From positions 1-51,725 of the IMG/VR virus record IMGVR_UViG_3300008050_008918: a stretch of DNA of 51,725 nt; one strand, written 5' to 3'. Positions 42,302 to 51,725 of the stretch are shown piece after piece (the stretch's first letter is position 1; every line of letters begins with the position of its first letter). The stretch is from a virus. The translations under genes and the position numbers were made by a program. The notes under the pieces are model-generated. The model was not told the DNA's origin and made no database searches. It saw only the letters and a program-made list of their open reading frames with translations.

Positions 42302-45300
42302 AGATTTATTTGAGAGCACAAAAGTAACGAAATCCGGTAGCGCCGACGAGACAGCTTATGAAGTCGAATCTGAAGCGTACAGGGAGGCGTTTACCGTTGA
42401 TAAAGATACCTTTATCCCTCCGGTAGATTTCGCTACAGCTTCAAACTTTGCGAGATACGGCTCAGCCGAAAGATACTATGAAGATAGTATCGTACGTATT
42501 CACGATGAATACCCATATGATGGTTCAAGGGCTGAGATCCTAGAGTTCCGCAACTCATCTTCCTACTTGGACCAGTGGATTTTCGACAATAGATATCCAC
42601 GTTCAACTGGCTACATCTCTCTCGGTACAACCTCTGGCAGTGGCGACTGGCTTACAATGGTTACCGGCTCTACGGCAACTACTGAAGGTGCTACATCGGG
42701 AGATGTTTGCGGTGGCTACGGCATGCCCGATACATCCACCACCGGCAATATTTTAGAATACATTGAGATTAAAGCAGGACCGAACACAGGCTCGGTGGAT
42801 CGCACTTTCGAGGAGCAATCAAATACCCTCAAGAAGCAGTTCACCTATTCCAACGTTTATAATTCAGGCTCCGCACGCGAATATAACATGGAGTTCAACC
42901 TTAAGACCGGCGTAACTGTCGAGTTCTGGTTACTCAAAAACGATTTTTATACCACCAAGACCGAACGCGAAGTAGTCTTCGATCTTTGGAACAACGAGAA
43001 CTCATCATCTGCCGGCTATGGTCGCTTGATGATCGAGCTTTCGGGAACAAACGTTACTGATGAATCGGTAATCCGCCTTACTGCCCAATCCGGAACATCT
43101 GGGTTTGTTAACGAGGGAATCGCTACGATTTCGACAAGCGACGTCGCTGACGGAATATGGAAGCATTACGCGATTACACTCAAAAACTCACCAGATGATG
43201 ACGGAGTTAACGCAAAGCTTTATGTTAACGGTCAAGCCAGCGGCTCTGCCCTTCTAGGTTCTGATGCTCTCGGGCGTGTTACGGGCTCTTTGGTTGCCAA
43301 TATTGGCGCCCTCGCTGCCCCGCCCTCCGGTGCAACAGGCTATTATGATACCACAACGATCGCCAAAGGCGGCGCCAAGCTATCAGCTTCATTAGATGAC
43401 TTCCGTTACTGGAAACTGGAGCGTGATGCCCGCCAGATCGGTCGGAACTGGTTCACTCAGGTCCGCGGCGGCTCAAATACAGATGACGCCAACGTTGGCT
43501 TGGGAATCTACTACAAGTTTAATGAAGGCATCATGGACGATGCCACCCGCGACAATACAATTTTAGATTATTCTGGTCGTATTTCTAATGGTTGGTGGCG
43601 CGGCGGAGTATCATCGGTGCGGAACACGGGCTCCGCTTTAGTTCTCGGCAGTCACTCGGGTCAAGAATACCATGATCCAATTATCTATTCAAAGCATCCA
43701 GAAATAGAAATACTTAAAGCTGATATGATTCCCTCCGGAGCGATCCACGACAAGTACAACAATTCCATGTTGCATGCGAATTTCCCAAGCTGGATAGCCG
43801 AAGAGGACGGAGAGTCTACCACCTCAACCATGGTGAAGTTTACTCAGATCATTGGTAGCTATCTTGATAAGCTACATCTTCAGATCGAGTCGATTCCGAA
43901 GATTAAAGAAAGATACGGCTCATCTTACTCTCAAAATCCTTATAGCGCTGTCTACAAGCCTGTGCCTTTTGCCGACAAGCTGGTTTCACAATTCGGAATT
44001 GCAACCCCAGAGTTGCTTCAAGAAGCCGAAATGATTGAGAATTTCTTGAATCGCAACGAGAAGATGGAGTACGGTGAGAAGATTGCAGACATTAGAAATC
44101 AGATTTATAGCAATATTTACGCTAACTTGCTTCACATTTTTAAGACGAAGGGTACCGAAAAATCTCTCCGCAACATGCTTCGGTGCTTTGGCATTGACGA
44201 TGAGCTTGTAAAGATTAATGTATACTCGGACAACTCTGATTTCACGTTTAAAGACAATCGCCGAAGCACAACAAATAAGACAAACTATGTCAGCTTTTCT
44301 GAGACAGACCGATTTGATAGCACAGTCTATCAGGCAGTCTCCATGTCCGTTAATGGCATCTACGACAACCCGAATGCAAGAGCATATCTGACAGGTTCTA
44401 CCGCATTCGGAGAGTTCAACGCACAGACTATTGAAGCAGAGATTTACTTTCCGATCAAACACGGAAAGGATGATCCCGCTCGCTGGTACCAAGATTCTTT
44501 CGTCACCGCTTCTCTGTTCGGTGCAAAAGGCACTCTTGAAAGCCAGACCGACATGCGCTTCCCCGAGACAGACAATGTGGACCTTAAGGTCTTCGCGATT
44601 AAAGATGAATTAGAGTCTACTCGCGCCCAGTTTATGATGAAATCTGACACTCTTGGAACGTTAACTTCATCATATTACGAGGATGTATACGACGATACGC
44701 GATGGAACTTTGCGGTCAGAGTGAAGCCCTCAAAGAGCCCATGGGTCGATCACATCAGCGGCTCCACTGTCGACGAAACTCAAACATTTGATGTGGAATT
44801 CTACGGGGTCAACGTATTCACAGACGTCATCCAACACGAGTTCCTGTCGACAACCACCGTTTCTGAGACAGTTGGAAAGGCATTCCTGTCTTCATCCAAG
44901 CGCTGCTATGTCGGCGCTTTACGTGACCACTTTACTAGCTCAACAAACACCTTATATCAAACTAATGTTGATGTGGGTAACCTCCGATATTGGATGAGCG
45001 AAATCTCAGATGAAGTGGTCCTTTCTCACGCAATGGACCAAAGCAGCTTCGGAGTATCGAGTCCTTATAAGGGAGTGTTCCTCTACGAAAGCTCAATGAG
45101 CGGCACATTTGTCCCTCAGATTGAGACTCTCGCACTTCACTGGAACTTCGACAATGTTACGGGCTCTGGCGTCAGCCCTTCTGTCTTAGAAAACACATAC
45201 GACGCACAGTTTATTGTTCAAGATGTTTCGTCTGGCTCCGCGGAGAACGCAGATCGTTACGGCACGGACTTCGGCTCACAAGTTAAAATGCAACACTTGG

Positions 45301-48300
45301 GTATCGGCGATTTCTTCTTGGAGAACAAGACGAATGTTGTAAATACCCGTTACATTCCGACAGCCAAGCTGGTTCTGCCAGAATATCTACACAGCAGTGA
45401 CATGGTAGAGATCCGCAAGCGCGATGACGATTTCTTCTCTAGAGAAACGCGCCCATCAAAAGTTGTGTATTCTATTGAGAAGAGCATGTATCAGACAATC
45501 TCGGAAGAGATGGTCAAGATGTTCGCCACAATCAAGGATTTCGACAACTTGATTGGCGAGCCCGTAAACAAGTATCGCGCAGAATATAAGGATCTCGGCA
45601 AGCTTCGTCAACTATTCTTTGAGAAGATGCCAAACTCTCCAGATCTCGACAAGTACGTAGATTATTACAAATGGATTGACAGCGCGATTAGCAGGTTCTT
45701 AGAGCAGCTTATGCCCGCATCCGCCATGGCATCCGATGGCTTGCGGAACATGGTCGAGAGCCACGTACTAGAAAGAAGCAAGTACCAGACGAAGTATCCT
45801 TCAATGGAATTCCAAGGGGATCCTCCAATCGGCGCCGTTGAGGGTATTAATAAACTTTTATACGATTACCAACGCGGCAGCGCACCATTAGCACCAATAT
45901 CGTTCCTTCAAAATAGCGCTAGCGCCGAAATGATGGATCAGGATGAGAACTGTCTCTGGTGGAACAAGAGAGCAGAGCGAGAGCACCCGATTCTGGCTTC
46001 GACGGCAATGTCTGCCAGCGATCCCGGCTTGATGCTCTCGGGCACTCTTACTTCTCGAATTGCCATCTTCAGCGCTAGCGCCCAGACCTTTAACAGAGAG
46101 TGGACAACTCCTTATAAGTACTCAGTTGCACAATCAAAGCTAATCCACGGCGGTGTGAACTTCGATGATAACAAGAATCTAGGATATGTGTATCCTGCGA
46201 CTGTTCCGTTCTCTCCGCGCCCCTTGGACTACGAGATTTTTGGCGGCTATCCGCTTGGGTACCTGCTGGCGAAGGACATGGATCTTGACGCATCCCCTGC
46301 CAAGAGTATGCCCAACTGCGATATGCGGACATCATCTTCTTATGGTGACATCGTTAAGCGCGAGGGCTATAAGGTTATTGATGGCTGGGAGACTTTCAAA
46401 TCAAACACCGGCGGAGAAGTTGCCACACCCTCATGGGGCTCCGCTTCCTATACGACATTCCGCGGCAACTTGGTCATGCCATTCAACGTTATTTCCTCCA
46501 GTCACCACGATGTCTGCGAAGGATATACACAGCTTATTGATCAAGATCTAACAGTATTCCAAGGCTCAGGCGTCGGACACTCTGATGATGCCGGCACGTA
46601 CATCAACCACCGCGGAGGACCATTCTTTGATCCTCCCGCAACGAGCGCTACAAAGATGGGCGGCTTGGGACAAGGCGTCAACTTAGTTAACCTTCATACC
46701 GACACATACGGCGAAGACAAAGAAACCCCAATGCAGGGACCGTTCACTGAAAAGTATGTCGGCGGTCGCAAGTTCCGACATGCAGACATTAATGATGGTA
46801 CTGACACCCTCGCCACCCGCGAAGAAGGATATCTTCTTTTAGTCAGTACCGCCATGAGCTATTCAAGCGGTGTTATTAACGCTGACTCTGGCGCTATAGG
46901 CTTAACTGGTCCGGACTATCCTTATCCTCACGGACCTTATCCTTTCCGCGCCAGCGAAGCTTCGCAGTGGCGCCCCATCGGTGGTCGTTACTTCCGCGAT
47001 GAAACAGCCAAGCGCCCCGTTAACATCCGTAACATTCAGACTCAGACTGCTTCAGTTGGCTATCAGAACGTGGGCACCCACCGCCATGATACAGTTAACA
47101 ACTCCGGCGATGACGAGAGCTTGTGGACATTCGAGAGCGATGTACAAGTTGCAACTGGTTCTGCAAGAACAATCATCGGCAACTACCGACATAACTATGA
47201 AGTCGTTCACACAGTCGGGCGCTCAAATCAGAAGCCGTTCTTAAGAGACAACCAATCCGTTCGCAACATTACGCAGACCGGCTCTGCTTATGAAATCGGC
47301 TCCACACCCGCTAGCCCTGATGGGACTGGCGGCAGATGGCAACTCTGGGATTCGGGTAGTCCGTTGTCAGCCAGTCAATGGTATTTGAATGGTATGGTTT
47401 CTTCGTCGATTCCGTCCGATCCTGTTCTCTTGCCGACCACTACGCATGTTGAAACAATCTTGACCATGCCCCACCGCGTTCATACTGATATCGACGAGGA
47501 CACAGGCATTACCACGTATGATTGGCATGACAACCTCGCCCATCCTAGTTTTGACCAAGCCTATGACGGCGAGAGACAGACCCACTTTAAGCTTATTCCC
47601 AAACTTCACAGAACCGACTTTGGTGATGGCGAGGAAGAGCACTCATATCTTTATACAAACTTTAAGATTCAAAACAGAGAATCTTCCAGCACTAACCTTA
47701 ATACCATTTTCGCAAACAGATTCTCTGCTCCCGGCGGTCCAAGAAACCAATCCAAGGGCTTCCTCGACTTAGCAGCAGAAGAATATTCTGTATACAATGC
47801 TTACCCGTGGCGTAACCTTGAGGTCTTAGGGTCTTCAAGCGGAGAATATCACAGCATTAAAGCCGACATTCATTCTTCATCCGTTCATCCGCGCTTGGGT
47901 CTGCAGTCCCTTCGTCGTATGCCATCAGGCAGGTTCGGAGTAGAGTGGGGAACGAACGAAGATACAGAGATTATTGCCGCAGGACCGAATACCCCAGATC
48001 AACAACATGATTACGGAGTAACACCTTCATGGCACAAGGTCCACAGAAACGGAAGACTTGAACACAGACTTGTCTCATCGGTCCCCCGCCGGCGATCTAT
48101 AGCTATTGTACACCGAGCCGGCACTGCTCCCCCCACGGCAACCCAGACCCTCATCTTGACTGACGCCCCCGGCTCGACATATTATTACAAATTCGTTGCC
48201 GGTGAACACGGAGCAAATAATGTTTCTACTGCCGGCACCAACGGGGATCCTTATCTTATTGGGATTTATGAATCCGGTTCCGCCGCGGCAAACGCACAAG

Positions 48301-51300
48301 CTCAGACAGAGAACATCGGAAACGTTATTGACCAGACAACCACTTTTACTGTCTCGGCTGTTTCTAATGTTGGTTCCACCTACTACTATCTCGACCTTAC
48401 TTTTGTAACAACGTCTGAAACCGTTGATGCAATAAACGAAATTGACTATTCTAATGAAACTGAAGCCTCTAATGGCTTTGGTACGTGGCTTGGCGCTACT
48501 TGGGCGTGGATTAGCACAGTCGATGGAGATACTTATGGCGCCCGCTGGGGATCGTATACGGAGGAATTAACAGAGAAAACAGTTTACGACAACGACTACG
48601 TAACACGCCCAATCCCGCAGAACGATTACCAATACGCTTGGATCTCTGCATCGTTGGCGCCATCGAGTTCAAACTCAACATATCATAACCTTGGTCATAG
48701 CTACCACATGGACGGGTTTAACCACCCGACACCATCCGGCTCTCGACCAGTTGACCCGATTATCTTTATCAGCGCAAGTGAAGCTGGCAGTGCGTTGGGT
48801 ACGGCTGGTACACATGGTACAAATGCAGATAGAGGCTTCCGTTATTTTGGTATTGCCTCCACTGCCGGAGATGACGTTGGCTACAACGATATGCAGCATA
48901 TCCCCAATGTTCACAGGCTGAATCTGAACATTCGTGAATCACAAAACACATGGTTAACAGACGGCTCTGGTGCAGTAGCACTTGGCTTCTACGCTTCCGG
49001 CGGTATTTTACCAGCAGACGAATCATATCCCATCGGACATGATACAAGCAACAGTCGAGGCGGTTTTGCGTATGCTTCTCATATTGCCAACTTACATAAC
49101 TATGTGAACACCGCGATTCAGTATGCGACCGGCAGTAGAATCAACACCCAAAACGCCGGCGATGGTATCAACGCCAATTCCGGTACTCCCGACAATGACA
49201 GAATATATTTGCAGGGCTCATTTGTAGAAGACAATGACGGTCGACAGCTTTGGAAGAATGAGCCGATCCGCTGGGACTTGCTTCCTAATTATTGGTCAGG
49301 CTCCGCTGGTGCTTACTCGCATGCTGTTGGGAATGCGTATTCTCTTAATCAATCTGTTGCTGGCATCTTTAACTCGTTGATGTGGAAGCGCAACGGACCA
49401 TACGGATATCCGACTTGGAAGCAGATTCGCGGCGGCGAGCACATTCTTGCACAGACGATGCGTAAGAACAACCGCTACGTCTTGGTCGATCCGCAATCCG
49501 ACAGAATCGTAAACCCTCCACCCGGTCGAGCAACCGGTCGTATTATCAGCACTAGAGGGATGATCGGAACAGACGCAGTAGCTGCATCCCGCCGAATGGG
49601 ACATATCAACACGGCAGAGCGTAAACACAATCACTACTACGTGCCAGTTGCTGACCGCAGCGCCAAGAGCCTTATCATGGCACTTCAGATTGGCTCTTTC
49701 TCGGCTATAACAGATTCTACGACTGCAACCACCGGAAACCGCACCATCGGCGCCGATTTCACCGTTCCGGTTACTTTGCCAACAGTCACATATTCTATCA
49801 TTCCTGACAATATGTTATATGTCAATGCAACATATCAGAACAACCTTAGATATTTCCCAATCAGTGCCCTGAACACAGATATTGGCATTCGTGATTACAA
49901 ATCAGATCGAACAGCATACGATGATCTATATGAAATGTATACTGAAATGACCGACCTTGATGGCAACGACGCTTACACATTAGCCGATTTGGTTTATCGA
50001 CAAACAATCTTCCCGAAAGCGGAGAACATCGGTAGACAAGATACTCGCCAGCGCGCCCGCTTTAGCGTGGGATACTGGGCAGCAGACGAAGATGCCGAAC
50101 TTGCCCCGCCGACCGATGACACTCATTTAGAACCATATTACGATCCAACCGGTCGCAGAACCTTCTTCGATCACCCTGACCCTGATCAAACCCACGGCGT
50201 ATGGGAATTCTATCGCGGCACCAACGCGTCCGCTAAGAGGATATATTACCACGCCAGCGATTGGAAAGTTTATTCTGCGTACGCCGATGATTTAACTGCC
50301 AACCCCGACAAAGAAAAAGTAGACAATGCAAAGAAGCTTCGCAACCATGCAACGCTTGCGGTGTCAGCCAGTATCTGGCCAATGGACGGCGCCGCTTCAA
50401 TCGAGAGCTTAACAGGGAATGACGGAACTTTAGGGTCCGCGCAATATCGAGCTTCTGCTTCTGCTGATGTACATAACAGCGCATTCGGCATGTATGCACT
50501 CGAAGCTGCAGCCCGAACTCACGGCGCGCCCGGTATTCTACAAAACCAATACACATGGTTCCACAACGGACTGAAGATAGGCTACGAGCCCATCACCATC
50601 GCAGACACAAATCGCGATGCTGTTATTTCTTCATCTTGCCTCGCAAAAGCTGGATACATAGAGATCTCGAAAAATGTCGGGATATTCCGCACTGACGAGA
50701 ACGACACGGCAATTTCTGAACGTTACCTTGAATTCCCAGCCGCAGGCATGGCATTCGGACCTTCTTACTCGCGCCCACACATGATGGTCGGTCGCGATAG
50801 TTACTGCTCCCCATCGGCAGGAAAAGCAGCATACAGTCGCAGATTCCTGTTTGCCGGCGAAACTAGCGCACTCACAGGCGCAGCATCATTCGGCAAGGGA
50901 GATGGTCTTACTCCGTTCTTCGTTGGTCTTGATGGCAATGCCGCAACAGTACCCTTCACCGCATCTATCGCGCCAACTAGCAGAGATATCGGCGACAGAG
51001 CAATTTCGCAACTAACCAGATCTATCGGACACCAAGTCGAGGGATTGTATGTTAGTGATTGGCAATGGAAGGCTCCATTGCAATCCGGAAAATCACCGTT
51101 TTATGCCAACTATGCTGATTGGTTTGAGGAGCTTCGTGGGAAGTCTCAAGACAGGCAAGTGCTCCCAGAGTATCGTATTAGTGATCGCATGCGACATTTT
51201 GTTCTTGATAAACAAGGTCGTTTTACTTCGAAGGATAATGAATGGCTCTCGATTCAAGGGAACCCAAGTTCTTCAGCCGGCTCGCTGACAAGCTCCGCAG

Positions 51301-51725
51301 ACACTACGGGCATCGGAAGCACGATTACGGCATCATTTATGACCGACTATGCGGTAACTACAAAACCCGGACTGTTCGACGCTATTAAATCGAAGCATGC
51401 CGGCATTGCAGAGCCTTACGAATTAACATTAACCTGTGACGCAATTCTTAAGTTCTTACCATATCAGGGGTTCTATCCACAACTACGCACCGTTGATTTG
51501 TGTAAGCAGTTTATCGACAGCTATGACGAACATGTGATCTTTGAGTCAGATTTGGGCATTAATGACTTACCTTCATCCTTCGTCCGGACAGACTCTTCTG
51601 GCTCGATTGTTTCACCAGAGACCGACGTTGAATGGTTCGGCTTCAACCCGTGGTCACCGACAAGCTACGGCGTACCGGGCGGCGCCGCTGCTGCCACAGC
51701 AACATTAACGTTTGACACAACTGAT
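42291..51725 (+). CDS. giant LamG-containing tail protein, partial (at least 3145 residues)
   Basis: The frame from ATG 42291 (MSLKDLFESTKV) stays open to the right edge, giving at least 3145 residues without a stop. Residues about 200-380 are a LamG/concanavalin-like sandwich (VTVEFWLLKNDF, WKHYAITLKN, KLYVNGQ). Residues about 550-650 form a helical segment (EMIENFLNRNEKMEYGEKIA, then LLHIFKTKGTEKSLRNMLRC). The rest is strand-rich with many Gly/Ser turns (TGSA, SGS). It follows a gp6-like gene, so it could fill the place of T4 gp7-type wedge proteins or be a long fibre; I cannot decide. The carbohydrate-binding fold suggests contact with glycans, but that is inference. The end is outside the window. 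Confidence 0.87.
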   Translation, partial: MSLKDLFESTKVTKSGSADETAYEVESEAYREAFTVDKDTFIPPVDFATASNFARYGSAERYYEDSIVRIHDEYPYDGSRAEILEFRNSSSYLDQWIFDNRYPRSTGYISLGTTSGSGDWLTMVTGSTATTEGATSGDVCGGYGMPDTSTTGNILEYIEIKAGPNTGSVDRTFEEQSNTLKKQFTYSNVYNSGSAREYNMEFNLKTGVTVEFWLLKNDFYTTKTEREVVFDLWNNENSSSAGYGRLMIELSGTNVTDESVIRLTAQSGTSGFVNEGIATISTSDVADGIWKHYAITLKNSPDDDGVNAKLYVNGQASGSALLGSDALGRVTGSLVANIGALAAPPSGATGYYDTTTIAKGGAKLSASLDDFRYWKLERDARQIGRNWFTQVRGGSNTDDANVGLGIYYKFNEGIMDDATRDNTILDYSGRISNGWWRGGVSSVRNTGSALVLGSHSGQEYHDPIIYSKHPEIEILKADMIPSGAIHDKYNNSMLHANFPSWIAEEDGESTTSTMVKFTQIIGSYLDKLHLQIESIPKIKERYGSSYSQNPYSAVYKPVPFADKLVSQFGIATPELLQEAEMIENFLNRNEKMEYGEKIADIRNQIYSNIYANLLHIFKTKGTEKSLRNMLRCFGIDDELVKINVYSDNSDFTFKDNRRSTTNKTNYVSFSETDRFDSTVYQAVSMSVNGIYDNPNARAYLTGSTAFGEFNAQTIEAEIYFPIKHGKDDPARWYQDSFVTASLFGAKGTLESQTDMRFPETDNVDLKVFAIKDELESTRAQFMMKSDTLGTLTSSYYEDVYDDTRWNFAVRVKPSKSPWVDHISGSTVDETQTFDVEFYGVNVFTDVIQHEFLSTTTVSETVGKAFLSSSKRCYVGALRDHFTSSTNTLYQTNVDVGNLRYWMSEISDEVVLSHAMDQSSFGVSSPYKGVFLYESSMSGTFVPQIETLALHWNFDNVTGSGVSPSVLENTYDAQFIVQDVSSGSAENADRYGTDFGSQVKMQHLGIGDFFLENKTNVVNTRYIPTAKLVLPEYLHSSDMVEIRKRDDDFFSRETRPSKVVYSIEKSMYQTISEEMVKMFATIKDFDNLIGEPVNKYRAEYKDLGKLRQLFFEKMPNSPDLDKYVDYYKWIDSAISRFLEQLMPASAMASDGLRNMVESHVLERSKYQTKYPSMEFQGDPPIGAVEGINKLLYDYQRGSAPLAPISFLQNSASAEMMDQDENCLWWNKRAEREHPILASTAMSASDPGLMLSGTLTSRIAIFSASAQTFNREWTTPYKYSVAQSKLIHGGVNFDDNKNLGYVYPATVPFSPRPLDYEIFGGYPLGYLLAKDMDLDASPAKSMPNCDMRTSSSYGDIVKREGYKVIDGWETFKSNTGGEVATPSWGSASYTTFRGNLVMPFNVISSSHHDVCEGYTQLIDQDLTVFQGSGVGHSDDAGTYINHRGGPFFDPPATSATKMGGLGQGVNLVNLHTDTYGEDKETPMQGPFTEKYVGGRKFRHADINDGTDTLATREEGYLLLVSTAMSYSSGVINADSGAIGLTGPDYPYPHGPYPFRASEASQWRPIGGRYFRDETAKRPVNIRNIQTQTASVGYQNVGTHRHDTVNNSGDDESLWTFESDVQVATGSARTIIGNYRHNYEVVHTVGRSNQKPFLRDNQSVRNITQTGSAYEIGSTPASPDGTGGRWQLWDSGSPLSASQWYLNGMVSSSIPSDPVLLPTTTHVETILTMPHRVHTDIDEDTGITTYDWHDNLAHPSFDQAYDGERQTHFKLIPKLHRTDFGDGEEEHSYLYTNFKIQNRESSSTNLNTIFANRFSAPGGPRNQSKGFLDLAAEEYSVYNAYPWRNLEVLGSSSGEYHSIKADIHSSSVHPRLGLQSLRRMPSGRFGVEWGTNEDTEIIAAGPNTPDQQHDYGVTPSWHKVHRNGRLEHRLVSSVPRRRSIAIVHRAGTAPPTATQTLILTDAPGSTYYYKFVAGEHGANNVSTAGTNGDPYLIGIYESGSAAANAQAQTENIGNVIDQTTTFTVSAVSNVGSTYYYLDLTFVTTSETVDAINEIDYSNETEASNGFGTWLGATWAWISTVDGDTYGARWGSYTEELTEKTVYDNDYVTRPIPQNDYQYAWISASLAPSSSNSTYHNLGHSYHMDGFNHPTPSGSRPVDPIIFISASEAGSALGTAGTHGTNADRGFRYFGIASTAGDDVGYNDMQHIPNVHRLNLNIRESQNTWLTDGSGAVALGFYASGGILPADESYPIGHDTSNSRGGFAYASHIANLHNYVNTAIQYATGSRINTQNAGDGINANSGTPDNDRIYLQGSFVEDNDGRQLWKNEPIRWDLLPNYWSGSAGAYSHAVGNAYSLNQSVAGIFNSLMWKRNGPYGYPTWKQIRGGEHILAQTMRKNNRYVLVDPQSDRIVNPPPGRATGRIISTRGMIGTDAVAASRRMGHINTAERKHNHYYVPVADRSAKSLIMALQIGSFSAITDSTTATTGNRTIGADFTVPVTLPTVTYSIIPDNMLYVNATYQNNLRYFPISALNTDIGIRDYKSDRTAYDDLYEMYTEMTDLDGNDAYTLADLVYRQTIFPKAENIGRQDTRQRARFSVGYWAADEDAELAPPTDDTHLEPYYDPTGRRTFFDHPDPDQTHGVWEFYRGTNASAKRIYYHASDWKVYSAYADDLTANPDKEKVDNAKKLRNHATLAVSASIWPMDGAASIESLTGNDGTLGSAQYRASASADVHNSAFGMYALEAAARTHGAPGILQNQYTWFHNGLKIGYEPITIADTNRDAVISSSCLAKAGYIEISKNVGIFRTDENDTAISERYLEFPAAGMAFGPSYSRPHMMVGRDSYCSPSAGKAAYSRRFLFAGETSALTGAASFGKGDGLTPFFVGLDGNAATVPFTASIAPTSRDIGDRAISQLTRSIGHQVEGLYVSDWQWKAPLQSGKSPFYANYADWFEELRGKSQDRQVLPEYRISDRMRHFVLDKQGRFTSKDNEWLSIQGNPSSSAGSLTSSADTTGIGSTITASFMTDYAVTTKPGLFDAIKSKHAGIAEPYELTLTCDAILKFLPYQGFYPQLRTVDLCKQFIDSYDEHVIFESDLGINDLPSSFVRTDSSGSIVSPETDVEWFGFNPWSPTSYGVPGGAAAATATLTFDTTD

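Noticed and set aside
1-51725. tRNA genes, CRISPR arrays, insertion sequences, or att sites
   Set aside because: No cloverleaf-like stretches, no regularly spaced repeats, no transposase or integrase frames, and no intergenic space large enough were seen.

Overview
The window looks like part of the genome of a large T4-supergroup-like myovirus (Caudoviricetes). The evidence is a gp25-type baseplate wedge protein, a gp6-type wedge protein, a gp55-like late sigma factor, a PIN-PhoH ATPase, a multidomain cell-wall-degrading tail hub protein and two giant structural proteins. Every supported gene is on the + strand. Genes are packed tightly, with a dozen 4-base stop/start overlaps. There is no gap over 300 bases (the largest is about 60) and I see no tRNA, rRNA, CRISPR array, insertion sequence or convincing terminator. 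The host cannot be named. GDP-6-deoxymannose sugar genes and two peptidoglycan-cleaving domains fit a Gram-negative bacterium, but that is inference.

Region 1 (1-4413) is a mixed accessory/replication block: the tail end of an Asp-box (BNR) protein, two small proteins, PhoH, a protein behind a perfect-consensus sigma70 promoter with a dyad between its -35 and -10, a lethal-factor-like zinc metalloprotease, a protein with a histone-H1-like Lys/Thr/Ala tail, and a Cas4/AddB-like PD-(D/E)XK nuclease with four cysteines placed as for an Fe-S cluster.

Region 2 (4428-23098) is the most unusual part: about 18.7 kb of glycan synthesis genes. It holds three GT4-type glycosyltransferases, a GT2 fused to a sulfotransferase, a second sulfotransferase, a GT10 (fucosyltransferase)-like enzyme, several unfamiliar glycosyltransferase-like proteins, two SAM methyltransferases, a HAD phosphatase fused to a sugar nucleotidyltransferase (with a strong internal ribosome site at the domain boundary), a second HAD phosphatase, a GDPD-like protein, a DegT-type sugar aminotransferase, a cupin, a StrG-like Fe/2-oxoglutarate dioxygenase and GDP-mannose 4,6-dehydratase. 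Gmd plus the aminotransferase would make GDP-perosamine from GDP-mannose. The rest could assemble and decorate (sulfate, methylate, oxidise) a complex glycan. No flippase, polymerase or oligosaccharyltransferase is visible, so the acceptor may be soluble, such as a virion protein, or the product may enter a host pathway.

Region 3 (23109-24934) holds small proteins (one FmdB-like zinc ribbon, one membrane-anchored) and the gp55-like sigma factor. Region 4 (24939 to the right edge) is the tail/baseplate block: a 1343-aa hub protein with an amidase and an M23 endopeptidase, a spike-like protein, a 2869-aa giant protein, gp25, gp6, a 503-aa virion protein, and a LamG-containing protein of at least 3145 aa that runs off the window. 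The late sigma factor next to these genes fits late expression, although no T4-type late promoter (TATAAATA) was found just upstream of any gene start.
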